Source: Atlantibacter sp. RC6 (GTDB lineage: Bacteria; Pseudomonadota; Gammaproteobacteria; Enterobacterales; Enterobacteriaceae). From it: DNA of 64,000 nt. Shown here piece after piece: positions 63,748-64,000 of the stretch. Made by a program: the position numbers and the translations under genes. Each line of letters begins with the position of its first letter. The stretch's first letter is position 1. Location: NCBI RefSeq assembly GCF_014193285.1, contig NZ_JACHZE010000014.1:17185-81184 (forward strand), read 5' to 3'. Below the pieces are notes generated by a model. It did no database searches. It had not been told where the DNA came from and saw nothing but the letters and a program-made list of their open reading frames with translations.

Positions 63748-63796
63748 ACGTATCGCCTGGAAATTGAGCGAACAAAAACTTTTTTGAATTTAACGC

Positions 63797-63824
63797 TTGT
63801 CAGATTCTGATTACTCCCTATAAT
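63797..63824 (+). promoter_or_regulatory. rRNA operon promoter P1
   Basis: TTGTCA (63797-63802), a 16-base spacer and a perfect TATAAT (63819-63824) are followed by a GC-rich discriminator (GCGCCACC). An A/T-rich UP-like element (about 63770-63793) lies upstream. This is the classic ppGpp- and growth-rate-controlled rrn P1 layout. Confidence 0.92.
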
Positions 63825-63915
63825 GCGCCACCACTGACACGGAACAACGGCAAATAAGCCGGCCGGTCAGCGAAGTCCCTCCGGGGAGTTCGGCGGAGAA
63901 AAGCGAAATTAACGC

Positions 63916-63943
63916 TTGACTCTGAAGCGGGAAGTCGTAATAT
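63916..63943 (+). promoter_or_regulatory. rRNA operon promoter P2
   Basis: TTGACT (63916-63921) and TAATAT (63938-63943) with 16-base spacing lie 119 bases downstream of P1, the usual tandem arrangement. Confidence 0.9.
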
Positions 63944-63953
63944 ACGCACCCCG

Positions 63954-63993
63954 CGCCGCTGAGAAAAAGCGAAGCGGCACTGCTCTTTAACAA
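63954..63993 (+). promoter_or_regulatory. rrn leader antitermination region (boxB-like hairpin and boxA)
   Basis: A GCCGCT / AGCGGC hairpin (63954-63977) precedes TGCTCTTTAACAA (63981-63993), the rrn boxA at which NusB-S10 assembles. The 16S rRNA gene itself is beyond the right edge. Confidence 0.9.
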
Positions 63994-64000
63994 TTTATCA

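Overview
This window is a stretch of the chromosome of a member of the Enterobacteriaceae. Almost every gene has a recognisable, usually equal-length counterpart in the Escherichia coli region rhlB-trxA-rho-wec-hem-cyaA-uvrD-corA-metE-udp-ubi-tat-fad-hemG-rrn, in the same order and orientation. It is not E. coli: aslA/aslB are absent between proM and hemY, a DUF943-family gene sits between corA and rarD in place of the E. coli yigF/yigG pair, rffG and rffH are missing from the wec cluster, and proteins differ from E. coli by scattered substitutions. A genus such as Enterobacter, Kosakonia, Cronobacter or a close relative is plausible, but I cannot name it from sequence alone.

Layout. 1-3.0 kb: rhlB (cut by the left edge), trxA, and rho with its attenuated leader. 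3.2-14.1 kb: the enterobacterial common antigen (ECA) operon wecA-wzzE-wecB-wecC-wecD-wecE-wzxE-wecF-wzyE-wecG, tightly packed and lacking rffGH. 14.3-16.8 kb: the amino-acid permease yifK, four tRNAs (Arg-CCG, His, Leu-CAG, Pro-TGG) and the small RNA gene glmZ with its sigma-54/GlrR control region. 16.8-24.1 kb: the hemCDXY operon (minus strand), divergent cyaA, and convergent cyaY. 24.2-31.2 kb: lptM, dapF-yigA-xerC-yigB, SOS-controlled uvrD, and corA with a long leader. 31.2-41.5 kb: a frameshifted DUF943 gene, rarD, yigI, pldA, recQ, rhtC/rhtB, pldB-yigL, bioP and metR. 41.5-53.7 kb: metE behind an ERIC element, dlhH, udp, rmuC, ubiE-ubiJ-ubiB, tatABC, tatD and rfaH. 53.8-64 kb: ubiD, fre, fadBA (minus), pepQ-yigZ-trkH-hemG, and finally the P1/P2 promoters and boxA leader of an rRNA operon whose 16S gene lies beyond the right edge.

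How the genes work together. The wec genes make UDP-ManNAcA and assemble, flip and polymerise the ECA trisaccharide; the dTDP-glucose steps they need must be supplied elsewhere. hemC/D (with hemG at the far end) belong to haem synthesis, ubiE/J/B/D to ubiquinone synthesis, tatABC to folded-protein export, and fadBA to fatty-acid oxidation. Regulatory sites readable in the sequence include CRP sites at cyaA and udp, a perfect LexA box at uvrD, a FadR operator at fadB, MetR and MetJ boxes at metR/metE, and GlrR sites at glmZ.

I see no CRISPR array, prophage, transposase or obvious novel multi-gene system. The most interesting points are small-scale: the rffGH deletion with a 7-codon scar, a decayed rhoL leader peptide, a poly-A frameshift in the DUF943 gene, an ERIC repeat transcribed into the metE leader, a 33-bp perfect palindrome before rhtC, and the architecture of the corA leader.
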